Source: an uncultured Bacteroidales bacterium (lineage in GTDB: Bacteria > Bacteroidota > Bacteroidia > Bacteroidales > P3). From it: a stretch of 64,000 bases of DNA. A program made the position numbers and the translations under genes. This document shows, one piece after another, positions 32,774 to 41,969 of the stretch (the stretch's first letter is position 1; every line of letters begins with the position of its first letter). Under the pieces are notes generated by a model. The model did not search any database, was not told where the DNA came from, and saw only the letters and a list, made by a program, of their open reading frames with translations. The stretch lies in NCBI GenBank assembly GCA_900317125.1, contig ONFR01000007.1, positions 25,843-89,842 of the forward strand, in the 5' to 3' direction.

Positions 32774-34975
32774 TCAGTTATTGTTGTTCTTAATGCGCCA
32801 GGGGTACGGCTTCCAGCCCTCGTTGCCGCTGCCTGCCAGCAGACAATGGAAGGTGCTGCCCTGTCCGGGTTCGCTTTCGGCCCAGATACGGCATCCGCGG
32901 AGGGTGTTGTCGTCGTGGCGTTTGATGATATACTTGCACAGTATCAATCCGAAACCGGTGCCGTGAGAGGCGTTGGGGTCGGTGTCGGGTTGCACCTTCT
33001 TATCGGCACGGAACAGGTTCTCCAAAGTCTCGCTGTCCATGCCTGTGCCGGTGTCCGCCACTTCGATGTGGACAAAACGGCTGTCGGCATCGTACACCTC
33101 GGCAAGGACGGTGACTTTGCCCGCAGCAGTGTGTTGCAAGGCGTTATTCACCAGATTGCGGATGAGGATTTCGGTCAGTTGCTTGTCGCCCTGCACGTTG
33201 ATGGTGGTGGGGTAGAAGACAAGGTCGACGTCGGGGTGCAGTCTTACGCACGACGCAGCAACGTTGTCGAACACCTCTCCCAGTGCGAAGACCGAGCTTT
33301 GAAACTGCAATCCGCTGGGGATGGAAAGATTGGTCCAGTTCTTTATGTTGGCAAAGGTGCGTAGGAGTTGGTCCAGCACTTCTTGCCGCATTTCGGGGCT
33401 GAGGCTCTTGTTGGTGAGGTAGGAGAGGAAAGGATTGATGTCGTGCCGCAATACCGAGAGGCAGGTCTCCACGTTGGCAATACGTTCAATATCTTGCTGT
33501 TTGGCCTGCTGCAGAGCTTTCTTCTCCCGTCGCAGCACCCTCGAGCGGTGCCGTAACAACATCACCAGCACCGTCAACACCACGAGCGACACGGCACCCA
33601 CGACGATGGTGAGAATATAGTAGCGGTTGCGGGTCTCGGACTGGAAGAGGCGGTCCTGCAGCATCAAGTCGGCACTTTCGTTGCGGCCAATTAAGTCCAG
33701 TAACTCCATCTCGCGGCTGTACCAGCGTGTGTTGTCCTCGGCCGATGAGGAGTAGCCCATCCGTATCAAACCGTCGTAGAGCATCGACTCGAACTTCGGA
33801 GCCATGCCGTCATGCCAGGTGGTGTCGTCCAGCGCCATAGAGTAATAGGCGTAGGCTTGGTCGTAAGCACCGACATGCAGGCAGAACTCAGCCGCTGCCA
33901 CCACGGCACCCAGGTGTTGATAAGGATCCACGGTCTGGAAGAAAAGGTCGGTCGACACTTCAAACATGCTCAGCCCATAGTCCGGTGCCGCCAGCGTGGT
34001 GTCGGTGGGAAGGACTTTCTGTGTCAGCTGTATCAGTCTGTCCAGTTTTTTGCGGCAATGCGGGTCGGAGATGTATGTCTGGCGCTGGATATTTGTGTCG
34101 GCCGCGATAAAGGCTTGTAGCTGGAAGACATTGGCCAAGTGGTAAATGCAGCCCTGCCCGGGGATGGAGAGCAGCTTGGCGTTGTCGGCCAGATAATCGT
34201 ATGCCTTGCCCAGCAGTCGGGGGTCGCTGCCCGATGCCGCTGCCAGACGGTAGTAGCTGTGGGCCAGCGCGTAGTTCAACGACATGTCCTCGGCATAGTC
34301 GCACTTCAGCCCTTGGCGTGCCATCTCCACCTCTTCCAACAGCGCCCTCAAGTCCGCTTTGGTATCAGCTGAAAGGGTAGTGCCCGACGACGAAGCCATG
34401 GCGCTGTTGCGGTAGTGGTAGTTCAGCGTCAGCGAGGTGATGAAATACTCCATCTGGGCGAAGGAATAGAGGTAATTGTCGGGCTGGCGCTTGAGCACCT
34501 TCGACTGGTTGATGTCGTACAGCAGCTGGTACGAGTCGGCGATGCGGCAGCTGCGCTGCAGCAGTCTCACCTGCATCAGTTGGGCGATAACGCGCTCCAC
34601 CTCGGCATTGCGGTGCAACGAGTGCTTCCAACGGGCGGCGGGTCCTTCCGCCACGGCCATTACGCTGTCGGTATAGGCTGCCGCCGAGTCGTGTTCCGCC
34701 ACCATATAATAGCCAAAGGCAAGACTGTTGTATGCCCTCATCAGGCCGTCGTGATAGTCTGGCAGCGAGTCACGCACGAGGTCGACAGCGCGGTAGGCGC
34801 AGTCTATGGACAGGCGGGGGTCGTCAAACCGGTTCATGAAAGCCCCCTTGTTCAATCGGTCGATGCGAGCACGCAGACGCAAATCAACCCTGCCGTCCGG
34901 GTGGTCATTGCCGCACCCGGCGGCTACGGCAATGCACATTGCCAGCACCATAGTCCGCCATAACGAGCCTTTCAT
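32774..34975 (-). CDS. Membrane sensor histidine kinase with an N-terminal lipobox and TPR-like sensor region
   Basis: 733 residues from the ATG at 34975; a longer frame from 35074 would begin upstream of the TACTTTTG box. A lipobox, AVAAGC, ends the signal sequence. About 450 extracytoplasmic residues of paired helices (TPR-like, as in DUF5112/DUF5113 kinases) come next, then a membrane helix (YYILTIVVGAVSLVVLTVLV) and a kinase core. The H box is SVLRHDINPF, the N box NLVNNALQHT, G1 DTGTGM and G2 HGTGFGLILCKYIIK. The signal sensed is unknown. The response regulator gene follows after 11 bases. Confidence 0.87.
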   Translation of the reverse strand: MKGSLWRTMVLAMCIAVAAGCGNDHPDGRVDLRLRARIDRLNKGAFMNRFDDPRLSIDCAYRAVDLVRDSLPDYHDGLMRAYNSLAFGYYMVAEHDSAAAYTDSVMAVAEGPAARWKHSLHRNAEVERVIAQLMQVRLLQRSCRIADSYQLLYDINQSKVLKRQPDNYLYSFAQMEYFITSLTLNYHYRNSAMASSSGTTLSADTKADLRALLEEVEMARQGLKCDYAEDMSLNYALAHSYYRLAAASGSDPRLLGKAYDYLADNAKLLSIPGQGCIYHLANVFQLQAFIAADTNIQRQTYISDPHCRKKLDRLIQLTQKVLPTDTTLAAPDYGLSMFEVSTDLFFQTVDPYQHLGAVVAAAEFCLHVGAYDQAYAYYSMALDDTTWHDGMAPKFESMLYDGLIRMGYSSSAEDNTRWYSREMELLDLIGRNESADLMLQDRLFQSETRNRYYILTIVVGAVSLVVLTVLVMLLRHRSRVLRREKKALQQAKQQDIERIANVETCLSVLRHDINPFLSYLTNKSLSPEMRQEVLDQLLRTFANIKNWTNLSIPSGLQFQSSVFALGEVFDNVAASCVRLHPDVDLVFYPTTINVQGDKQLTEILIRNLVNNALQHTAAGKVTVLAEVYDADSRFVHIEVADTGTGMDSETLENLFRADKKVQPDTDPNASHGTGFGLILCKYIIKRHDDNTLRGCRIWAESEPGQGSTFHCLLAGSGNEGWKPYPWRIKNNNN

Positions 34976-34984
34976 ATCGAAATG

Positions 34985-34992
34985 CAAAAGTA
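34985..34992 (-). promoter_or_regulatory. -7 box TACTTTTG for the two-component operon
   Basis: Minus-strand TACTTTTG, nine bases before the ATG at 34975, so the leader should be about five bases long. Confidence 0.65.
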
Positions 34993-35160
34993 CGAAAAAA
35001 ACTCTATATATAAAGAATATATGTTGCAGCAGTGCCCCGAACCCCTTTATAAACCATCCCAAGCAACAGGCCATCCGCTAGGGGAGTGATGTTCGTTTCG
35101 TCGTTCGGTCTTTCTGATTTGCATCCTATTACTCTCCTTATTCGATTGTTTCTCGATATG

Positions 35161-35226
35161 TATGACGGGTAACGAGCGGATAACGATGCTGGATGAATCC
35201 TGGATTGAACGACGTCACTATTGATT
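35161..35226. repeat. Dispersed 65-bp intergenic element, copy B
   Basis: TATGACGGGTAACGAGC, GGATAACGATGCTGGATG and CCTGGATTGAACGACG align with copy A at 18367-18433. The remaining gap between the kinase promoter and the 35322 gene has no other feature apart from the -7 box at 35290. Confidence 0.7.
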
Positions 35227-35289
35227 AGGTTCAGCGTTAAAAAAATTGATGATTGAGCGGATTTTTTTCTCACATTGAAAAATAAGTGT

Positions 35290-35297
35290 TATATTTG
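35290..35297 (+). promoter_or_regulatory. -7 box TATATTTG for the 35322-35762 gene
   Basis: Exact TAnnTTTG match, 24 bases before the ATG. The downstream nadB gene may be read from it too. Confidence 0.7.
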
Positions 35298-35321
35298 CAG
35301 ATACATTAATATTATACTACT

Positions 35322-35762
35322 ATGGAAGAAAATGAAGTTATGCTATTGAAGAATAGCAAGATGTATGTGACCCGAGTAGGGAGATGGATGAATGTTTTTT
35401 CCATTCTCTCAGTGATTGTGATGCTCCTTTTAGCCGCTGGCGGCATTGTAATGCTCTTTGTCAGCAATATGCTTGACGAATCTACACCTTATTATTTGGA
35501 CAATATCCTGGGCCTTGCAGGTGTCGGCGTGATTATCGGTGCCGGAGCTATCATCCCCGCAGTGGTTTACATGCGCCGTGCCGTTCGCATGGCTAAACAG
35601 GTGAAGGTCAGTCAGGAACTGTATCCCATAGTGAATTTCCTGCGCGAGAATCGGAAACTGTGGCACTACCTCTCGGTAGTGTTGATTTTAGTGGTGATAG
35701 CCGCAGCCATAGGTCTGTTGCTTTCGGCCATCTATCTCCTGCCCATGGTGCAAGGGATGTAG
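35322..35762 (+). CDS. Membrane protein, possibly DUF5362-like
   Basis: 146 residues with three hydrophobic helices at about 25-50, 65-87 and 115-140. The cytoplasmic link VKVSQELYPIVNFLRENRKL and the ENRKLWHYLSVVLILVV region recall short DUF5362-type membrane proteins; this is a guess from shape. nadB starts 34 bases downstream, so co-transcription is likely. Confidence 0.7.
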   Translation: MEENEVMLLKNSKMYVTRVGRWMNVFSILSVIVMLLLAAGGIVMLFVSNMLDESTPYYLDNILGLAGVGVIIGAGAIIPAVVYMRRAVRMAKQVKVSQELYPIVNFLRENRKLWHYLSVVLILVVIAAAIGLLLSAIYLLPMVQGM

Positions 35763-35796
35763 TTCGAGTGTCCAGTATCTGATTTAGTAAGGCAAG

Positions 35797-37380
35797 ATGA
35801 GATACGAAGTAGATTTTCTTGTCATAGGGTCGGGCATAGCAGGACTGAGCTATGCGCTGAAAGTGGCTCCGTATGGCAAGGTTTGCGTACTGTGCAAAGG
35901 CGAGGCTGCCGAAGGGTCGACCCGCTATGCCCAGGGCGGAATAGCCGCTGTGATGTACGACAGCGACAGTTTCGACAAGCATATCCAGGATACTTTGGTG
36001 GCTGGCGACGGCATCTGCGACCGCGAGGTTGTGGAGATGACCATCCGCGAGGCCCCCGACCGGATTAAGGAGTTGGTGCAGTATGGCGTCAATTTCGACA
36101 TGAGCGGTGCGGGCGACCGTTTTGACCTTCACCGCGAGGGCGGCCATTCCGAGTTCCGCATCCTCCACCACAAGGATAATACCGGTGCCGAGATTGAACG
36201 CGGCCTGCTTGAGGCAGTACACCGGCATCCCAATATCGAACTGAAGGAGCACCAGTTTGCCATAGACATTATCACTCAGCACCATCTGGGTCAGCGTGTT
36301 ACCAAACATACACCCGATATCGAGTGCTATGGCGTGTATGCGCTCGACTGCCGCACTAATCAGATTGACACCTATCTGGCCAAGGTCACACTGCTGGCCA
36401 CCGGCGGTATGGGCAATGTGTATACTACCACGACCACGCCCATCGTATCCACTGGCGACGGGGTGGCCATGGTCCATCGTGCCCGCGGAGTGCTGAGTGA
36501 CTTGGAATTCATGCAGTTCCACCCCACGTCGTTGTATAATCCCGCCGAGAAACCCGCCTTCCTTATCACCGAAGCCATGCGTGGTGCAGGTGCAATATTG
36601 AAGGATTTTAACGGCAACGAGTTCATGCAGAAGTACGACAGCCGTCTGTCGCTGGCTCCGCGCGACATTGTGGCGAGGGCCATCGACAACGAGATGAAAA
36701 TAGCCGGTGTCGACCACTTGTATCTCGATGCCCGCGGCATTGGCCGCGACGGTTTGATAAACGGTTTCCCGACCATCTATGCCAAATGCCTGGAGTTGGG
36801 TATCAATATCACCAAGGACATGATCCCCATCCGCCCGGCAGCACACTACCAGTGCGGAGGCATCAAGGTGGACAAGAACGGCGAATCGTCCATCCATCAC
36901 CTGTATGCCGCAGGCGAATGCTCGTGCACGGGTCTGCATGGCGGCAACCGTTTGGCTAGCAACTCGCTGCTGGAGGCAGTAGTGTATGCCCACAATGCGG
37001 CCATGAGCGCCATAGAACGTGTCAAGACTCGCGAGATATGCCACGCCGTGCCCGATTGGAATGCCGAGGGTATGGTGTTGAACGAGGAGATGGTGCTTAT
37101 CACCCAGACCAAGCGTGAGCTGCAGGAGTTGATGTGGAACTATGTCGGCATCGTTCGCAGCGACCTGCGTCTGCAACGCGCCTTCGACCGTCTGAACCTC
37201 ATCTTCAGGGAGACGGAAGACCTGTACAACCGCTCGGTGCTTACCGAGGAGTTAAGCGAGTTGCGCAATCTGATAGCCTGCGCTTATCTTATCATCAAGA
37301 TGGCACGAGCCCGTCGCGAGAATGTGGGGTTGCATTACTCCATCGACTTGGTGCGCAACGGGGATTCCCGTCGCAGGTGA
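35797..37380 (+). CDS. nadB: L-aspartate oxidase
   Basis: 527 residues, the family length. FAD-binding VIGSGIAGLSYAL at the N-terminus is followed by STRYAQGGIAAV, FDLHREGGHSEFRI, MGNVYTTTTTP and HYQCGGIKVD, with RLASNSLLEAVVYA closing the flavin site. A helical C-terminal domain ends the protein. It oxidises L-aspartate to iminoaspartate, which NadA converts to quinolinate for NAD synthesis. nadA and nadC are not in the window. Under anaerobic conditions fumarate can be the electron acceptor. Confidence 0.95.
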   Translation: MRYEVDFLVIGSGIAGLSYALKVAPYGKVCVLCKGEAAEGSTRYAQGGIAAVMYDSDSFDKHIQDTLVAGDGICDREVVEMTIREAPDRIKELVQYGVNFDMSGAGDRFDLHREGGHSEFRILHHKDNTGAEIERGLLEAVHRHPNIELKEHQFAIDIITQHHLGQRVTKHTPDIECYGVYALDCRTNQIDTYLAKVTLLATGGMGNVYTTTTTPIVSTGDGVAMVHRARGVLSDLEFMQFHPTSLYNPAEKPAFLITEAMRGAGAILKDFNGNEFMQKYDSRLSLAPRDIVARAIDNEMKIAGVDHLYLDARGIGRDGLINGFPTIYAKCLELGINITKDMIPIRPAAHYQCGGIKVDKNGESSIHHLYAAGECSCTGLHGGNRLASNSLLEAVVYAHNAAMSAIERVKTREICHAVPDWNAEGMVLNEEMVLITQTKRELQELMWNYVGIVRSDLRLQRAFDRLNLIFRETEDLYNRSVLTEELSELRNLIACAYLIIKMARARRENVGLHYSIDLVRNGDSRRR

Positions 37381-37446
37381 AAGGATGCTTTTTGAGGCGG
37401 CAGGCAATGCTCCATTGAATTGGAATCCACAAAATTCTGTTTTTTA

Positions 37447-38616
37447 GTGAAACAATATCTTTTCGACGAAATCATCCCTCGCAAGGGTACGGGATGTGTG
37501 AAACACGATGCCTTGAAAGAGATTTTCGGGCGAGATGACTTGATGCCTATGTGGGTGGCGGACATGGATTTCCGCACGCCCGATTTCATAATGGACGCTC
37601 TGCGCCACCGTTGCGAGCACGAGGTGCTGGGCTATGCCTGGCCTCAGGACAGCTATTGGCAGACGATGTGTAGCTGGCTGAAGAACCATTACAGCTTGGA
37701 TTGCAAGAGAGAGGAATTGCATTTCATCCCGGGCATTGTGGCAGGAATCTCGTTTGTGTTGCAGGCTATGACGCAGCCCGGCGACGGGATTATGGTCACC
37801 ACACCGGTATATCCCCCCTTCCTCAATCTGCCCCAAAATGGTGGCCGCAGGCTGGTGTGCAGCCCTTTGAAGATAGTCGACGGACGTTTTGCCATAGATT
37901 TTGAAGATTTGGAATGGCGTGCCCATCAGTGCCAATGGCTTATACTGAGCAATCCGCACAATCCCGGAGGCACAGTGTGGGGCAAAGAGGTGCTGGAGCG
38001 TGTGGCCGAAATCTGCTATCGTAACAATGTGAATGTAATATCCGACGAAATCCATGCCGACATGACCCTTCCGGGTCACAGGCACGTGAGTTTCAGTACC
38101 GTCAGCCAGCATGCCCGCGATATATCCATCACGTTTGTCGCCCCCAGCAAGACGTTCAACATGGCAGGGTTGGGCAGTTCGGTGTGCTATTGCCCCAACG
38201 AGTCGTTGCGGAAGCGATTCTTCGGTTATCTTGATGGATATGAGGTGGCTGGAGGCAATATCTTTGCCTTTATCGGGGCCGAGGCGGCCTTTAGCAAGGG
38301 CGAAGAGTGGCTGGGACAACTGCTGCAGTACCTCGACGGGAATGTGTCGCTGTTGCGCGATTTCTTGGCGAGTCGGCTGCCCCAAGTGGAGGCGGTGCTG
38401 CCCGAGGCTTCGTATCTGGCATGGCTCGACTTCAGTGGCATGGGCTTTTCGCATGATGAGTTGAAGGACCGTTTCATCAACCGTGCAGTCGTGGCGATGA
38501 ACGATGGCACGACATTCGGAGGCAGCGATTACCGTTGTCGGTTCAGGCTGAATGTGGGCTGCCCCCGCTCAGTTTTGAGCGAATGTCTGGAGCGTATAGC
38601 CGATGCTTTGGACTAA
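37447..38616 (+). CDS. PatB/MalY-type PLP-dependent C-S lyase (cystathionine beta-lyase-like aminotransferase)
   Basis: 389 residues from a GTG start at 37447, giving the family-type N-terminus (M)KQYLFDEIIPRKGT; no ATG is available and a TTG at 37420 would add nine unrelated residues. The PLP fold type I signs are MPMWVADMDF, ISDEIHAD and the Schiff-base lysine in VAPSKTFNMAGLGSS. Arg in YRCRFRLNVGCPR binds the carboxylate. Enzymes of this group split cystathionine or related thioethers to a thiol, pyruvate and ammonia. The gap to nadB is 66 bases. Confidence 0.88.
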   Translation: MKQYLFDEIIPRKGTGCVKHDALKEIFGRDDLMPMWVADMDFRTPDFIMDALRHRCEHEVLGYAWPQDSYWQTMCSWLKNHYSLDCKREELHFIPGIVAGISFVLQAMTQPGDGIMVTTPVYPPFLNLPQNGGRRLVCSPLKIVDGRFAIDFEDLEWRAHQCQWLILSNPHNPGGTVWGKEVLERVAEICYRNNVNVISDEIHADMTLPGHRHVSFSTVSQHARDISITFVAPSKTFNMAGLGSSVCYCPNESLRKRFFGYLDGYEVAGGNIFAFIGAEAAFSKGEEWLGQLLQYLDGNVSLLRDFLASRLPQVEAVLPEASYLAWLDFSGMGFSHDELKDRFINRAVVAMNDGTTFGGSDYRCRFRLNVGCPRSVLSECLERIADALD

Positions 38617-38907
38617 CGTTCAGATGGTTGTTGCAGAAAACGAGCATTCCAACCTGTGAGGGTATGGCATGATGACTGCAGCGATGGATTGAAGGAGTGG
38701 CCGTCATGTGTGGGAGGATGGAAATTCAGCTGCAAATCAGTGAATTGTGAAATATTTTTTAAATAATAATGTTAAAAACTTGTGTAGATGAAATATTTTG
38801 TCTAATTTTGCGTGTTCAAAAGTGGTCTATGCCAAGTCCATGATGAGCGGGTTTATAACATTGTAAAATAAATAAATACATTAATAAAACACATAAAAAA
38901 CACAACT
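38617..38907. other. Leader region of the atp cluster
   Basis: 290 bases without a gene. It contains the promoter at 38780-38810 and, after it, an AT-rich leader of about 90 bases ending at atpE. In most Bacteroidetes atpB would occupy this place, but none of its helices can be found in any frame. Confidence 0.6.
38803..38810 (+). promoter_or_regulatory. Promoter of the atp cluster
   Basis: -7 box TAATTTTG with a TTG at 38780-38782, 20 bases upstream, fitting the -33 element. This supports transcription of the cluster starting in front of atpE. Confidence 0.65.
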
Positions 38908-39162
38908 ATGTCATTACTCATTTTATTACAAGCCGCTGCCCAGATAGCCTGGGGTTATTTCGGAGCAGCCGTCGGAGCAGGTCTGGCAACTATCGGTGCC
39001 GGTCTTGGCATTGGTAAAATCGGTCAGGGTGCTATGGAAGGTATGGCTCGTCAGCCCGAGGCTGGTGGCGACATCCGTTCCACCATGATTATTGCCGCCG
39101 CACTGGTTGAAGGTGTTGCCTTCTTCGCAGTGGTTGTCTGCTTGCTGGTAGTCCTCAAGTAG
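38908..39162 (+). CDS. atpE: ATP synthase F0 subunit c
   Basis: 84 residues forming two membrane helices with the loop ARQPEA. The ion-carrying carboxylate is the glutamate in AAALVEGVAFF. In the Na+-type rotor of Ilyobacter the helix 1 Gln and a Ser-Thr pair after the Glu complete the site; here the aligned positions are Ile, Gly and Val, so I predict proton coupling. The protein forms the c-ring. A perfect 9-bp hairpin follows the gene. Confidence 0.96.
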   Translation: MSLLILLQAAAQIAWGYFGAAVGAGLATIGAGLGIGKIGQGAMEGMARQPEAGGDIRSTMIIAAALVEGVAFFAVVVCLLVVLK

Positions 39163-39181
39163 TCTCCGACGCAAAAGCAGT

Positions 39182-39218
39182 GAAGGGATGCTGGCGCGAT
39201 TGGCATCAACATCCCTTC
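39182..39218 (+). promoter_or_regulatory. Intercistronic hairpin after atpE
   Basis: GAAGGGATG pairs perfectly with CATCCCTTC around a 19-base loop, in the 98-base gap between atpE and atpF. No U-run follows, so it is more likely to protect the atpE 3' end or slow polymerase than to end transcription. This fits the need for many c subunits per complex. Confidence 0.6.
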
Positions 39219-39260
39219 CTATTCACTATTTTGTCAGAATCATTTTAGAACAAGAATATA

Positions 39261-39761
39261 ATGAATAATCCGTTAATCAATCCCGGTTTAGGTACATTCT
39301 TCTGGATGCTGATTTCGTTTGGAGTTCTGGCGTTCATTCTTGGCAAGTGGGGATGGCCGATGCTGCTCAAGTCGTTAAAGAAACGCGAGCAGGCCATCGC
39401 AGACTCGTTGAATGCCGCAGAGAAAGCCCGCGAAGAGATGAAGCACTTGGTGGCTCATAACGAGGAATTGCTGAGACAGGCCAAGGTGGAGCGCGACGAG
39501 ATGCTGCGCAACGCCCGCATGACAAGCGAGAAAATCGTTGAGGATGCCCGTCTGAAGGCTACCGAAGAGGCCGACCGCATCGTAGAGAATGCCCGCGAGA
39601 GCATTAATTACGAGAAACTGAAAGCTATGCACGACCTGAAGAACCAGATTGCCACGCTGTCGATAGACATCGCTGAGAAGCTGATGAAGGCCGAGCTGTC
39701 CAACAAACAGAACGCCGATGCCCTTATCCAGCGAGAGCTTGAAAATGTGCATCTGAATTAA
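39261..39761 (+). CDS. atpF: ATP synthase F0 subunit b
   Basis: 166 residues: one N-terminal membrane helix (FFWMLISFGVLAFILGKWG) then a long charged coiled coil, IADSLNAAEKAREEMKHL onwards. It forms the peripheral stalk that holds F1 to the membrane. It lies in the usual order, before atpH. Confidence 0.95.
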   Translation: MNNPLINPGLGTFFWMLISFGVLAFILGKWGWPMLLKSLKKREQAIADSLNAAEKAREEMKHLVAHNEELLRQAKVERDEMLRNARMTSEKIVEDARLKATEEADRIVENARESINYEKLKAMHDLKNQIATLSIDIAEKLMKAELSNKQNADALIQRELENVHLN

Positions 39762-39799
39762 TACAAATTCCTTTTGTTTTAAATCATTAATCTGTCACC

Positions 39800-40357
39800 G
39801 TGCAAGACTATAGAATCAATATCAATTATGCAAAGGCGCTCTTTATGCTGGCCGACGAACTGGGCGAGCAGGAGAGGGTGGCCGAGGACATGAGGCAGGT
39901 GAATGCGGTCAGTTTGGAGAATAGGATTTTCAGCACCGTGTTCCGCAACCCCGAGATAAAGGTGTCGAAGAAGATTGCCATCGTGCAGGACATCTTTGCC
40001 CAGTATGTCTGCAAGACCACTATGGCTTTTCTCGAGTTTGTGGTGCGTAAAAGCCGTTCGGTGAACCTGAGCGGTATCAGTGCCTCGTATCTCGACCTTT
40101 ACCGCGACAGCCATAACATCGTGTTATCGAAGTTCACCACGGCGGCCGAGGTAGATCCTTCAATCACCGAGATTGTGAGCCAGACGGTTGCCCGTCACAC
40201 AGGCAAGACAGTTGAGTTGGTGGCGAAGACCGACCCCAAGATTATAGGCGGTTTTGCTATCGAATACGACAACAATATCTTTGACGCCCGCCTGAGCACC
40301 AAGCTGGTAAAACTCCGTCAGCAGTTCGATAAGAATGTGTACGAGAGTAAATTGTAA
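39800..40357 (+). CDS. atpH: ATP synthase F1 subunit delta
   Basis: 185 residues from a GTG start at 39800; there is no ATG in frame close by. The N-terminal helical bundle begins NINYAKALFMLADELGEQ. The C-terminal part, DPKIIGGFAIEYDNNIFDA, is the conserved OSCP/delta signature. The subunit joins the stalk to F1. The gap to atpF is 38 bases and to atpA 25. Confidence 0.94.
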   Translation: MQDYRININYAKALFMLADELGEQERVAEDMRQVNAVSLENRIFSTVFRNPEIKVSKKIAIVQDIFAQYVCKTTMAFLEFVVRKSRSVNLSGISASYLDLYRDSHNIVLSKFTTAAEVDPSITEIVSQTVARHTGKTVELVAKTDPKIIGGFAIEYDNNIFDARLSTKLVKLRQQFDKNVYESKL

Positions 40358-40382
40358 GAAATAAACTAATACATTATAATAT

Positions 40383-41963
40383 ATGTCAGAAATTAAACCT
40401 GCCGAAGTATCGGCGATTCTGAAGAAACAATTGGCCGATGTCAATCTGGATGTGGCTTTGGAAGAGGTGGGCACAGTTCTTACTGTGGGTGATGGAATTG
40501 CCCGTGTGTTTGGCCTCAACAATGCCCAGGCTGGTGAGTTGGTCGAGTTCTCGTCCGGAGAGCAAGGCATTGTCCAGAATCTGGAAGAAGACAATGTCGG
40601 CGTGGTGATGTTGGCCGAGGCCAGCACCATCAACGAGGGCGACACCGTTAAGCGCACCAAGCGTATCGCCTCGATACGTGTGGGTGAGGGTCTTGTGGGC
40701 CGTGTCATCAACACTATCGGCGAGCCTATCGACGGCAAGGGCGTTATTGAAGGTGAACTCTTTGAGATGCCCATCGAGCGCAAAGCTCCCGGTGTCATCT
40801 TCCGTCAGCCTGTCGAACAGCCTCTGCAAACGGGTATCAAGGCCATCGACTCCATGATTCCCATCGGACGCGGACAGCGTGAGCTTATTATCGGCGACCG
40901 TCAGACCGGTAAAACGGCTATCGCTATCGACACCATTATCAATCAGAAGAATTTCTATGATGCAGGCGACCCTGTCTATTGTATCTATGTAGCTTGTGGT
41001 CAGAAAGGTTCCACGGTCGCCAATATGGTAAAGAATCTTGAGGAGAAGGGTGCCATGGCCTACACTATCGTTGTGGCCGCCACGGCTTCCGATCCTGCCG
41101 CCATGCAGTTCTATGCCCCCTTTGCAGGTGCCGCCATAGGCGAGTACTTCCGCGACACGGGACGCAATGCCCTGGTCATCTACGACGACCTTAGCAAGCA
41201 GGCCGTGGCTTACCGCGAAGTCTCGCTGCTGCTCCGTCGCCCGCCGGGACGTGAGGCTTACCCTGGCGATGTGTTCTACCTCCACAGCCGTCTGCTGGAG
41301 CGTGCCGCACGCATCATCCAGAGCGACGACATCGCCCGTCAGATGAACGACCTCCCTGCTTGCCTGAAGGACAAGGTGAAGGGTGGCGGTTCGCTCACGG
41401 CTCTGCCTATCATCGAAACACAGGCAGGCGACGTGTCGGCTTATATCCCCACCAACGTGATTTCCATCACCGACGGACAGATATTCTTGGAGACCAACCT
41501 CTTCAACGCCGGTATCCGTCCGGCCATCAATGTGGGTATCTCGGTGTCGCGTGTGGGTGGTAAGGCTCAAATCAAGTCGATGAAGAAGATTGCCGGTACA
41601 CTGAAACTCGACCAGGCTCAATACCGCGAGTTGGAGGCCTTCTCCAAGTTCGGTTCCGACCTCGATGCCGCCACCAAGGCTGTGCTCGACAAGGGTGCCC
41701 GCAATGTGGAAATCCTGAAGCAGCCGCAGTATAGCCCCATGGCTGTTGAAGACCAGGTGGCCATCATCTTCTGCGGTACCAAAGGTCTGCTGCAGAAGGT
41801 TCCTACCGACAAGATTCGCAATTTCGAGAGCGAATATCTCTTCTTCCTCCATCAGAACCATGCAGGGATACTCGAGAATCTCCATAACGGCAAACTTGTC
41901 GACGAAGACCTCGAAACGTTGAAGAATGTCGCCCTCGACATGGCTGAGAAATATGCAAAATAA
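40383..41963 (+). CDS. atpA: ATP synthase F1 subunit alpha
   Basis: 526 residues. The P-loop is [11 protein letters not shown]; Walker B-like [20 protein letters not shown] and the [20 protein letters not shown] signature are present. It is the non-catalytic nucleotide-binding subunit; the catalytic beta subunit (atpD) is not in the window. Confidence 0.97.
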   Translation: MSEIKPAEVSAILKKQLADVNLDVALEEVGTVLTVGDGIARVFGLNNAQAGELVEFSSGEQGIVQNLEEDNVGVVMLAEASTINEGDTVKRTKRIASIRVGEGLVGRVINTIGEPIDGKGVIEGELFEMPIERKAPGVIFRQPVEQPLQTGIKAIDSMIPIGRGQRELIIGDRQTGKTAIAIDTIINQKNFYDAGDPVYCIYVACGQKGSTVANMVKNLEEKGAMAYTIVVAATASDPAAMQFYAPFAGAAIGEYFRDTGRNALVIYDDLSKQAVAYREVSLLLRRPPGREAYPGDVFYLHSRLLERAARIIQSDDIARQMNDLPACLKDKVKGGGSLTALPIIETQAGDVSAYIPTNVISITDGQIFLETNLFNAGIRPAINVGISVSRVGGKAQIKSMKKIAGTLKLDQAQYRELEAFSKFGSDLDAATKAVLDKGARNVEILKQPQYSPMAVEDQVAIIFCGTKGLLQKVPTDKIRNFESEYLFFLHQNHAGILENLHNGKLVDEDLETLKNVALDMAEKYAK

Positions 41964-41969
41964 TCTGTT

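Noticed and set aside
31953..35074. Sensor kinase start at 35074
   Set aside because: The 33 extra residues are coded by DNA that includes the -7 box TACTTTTG, so they would be upstream of the transcript; the lipobox lies in the shorter form.
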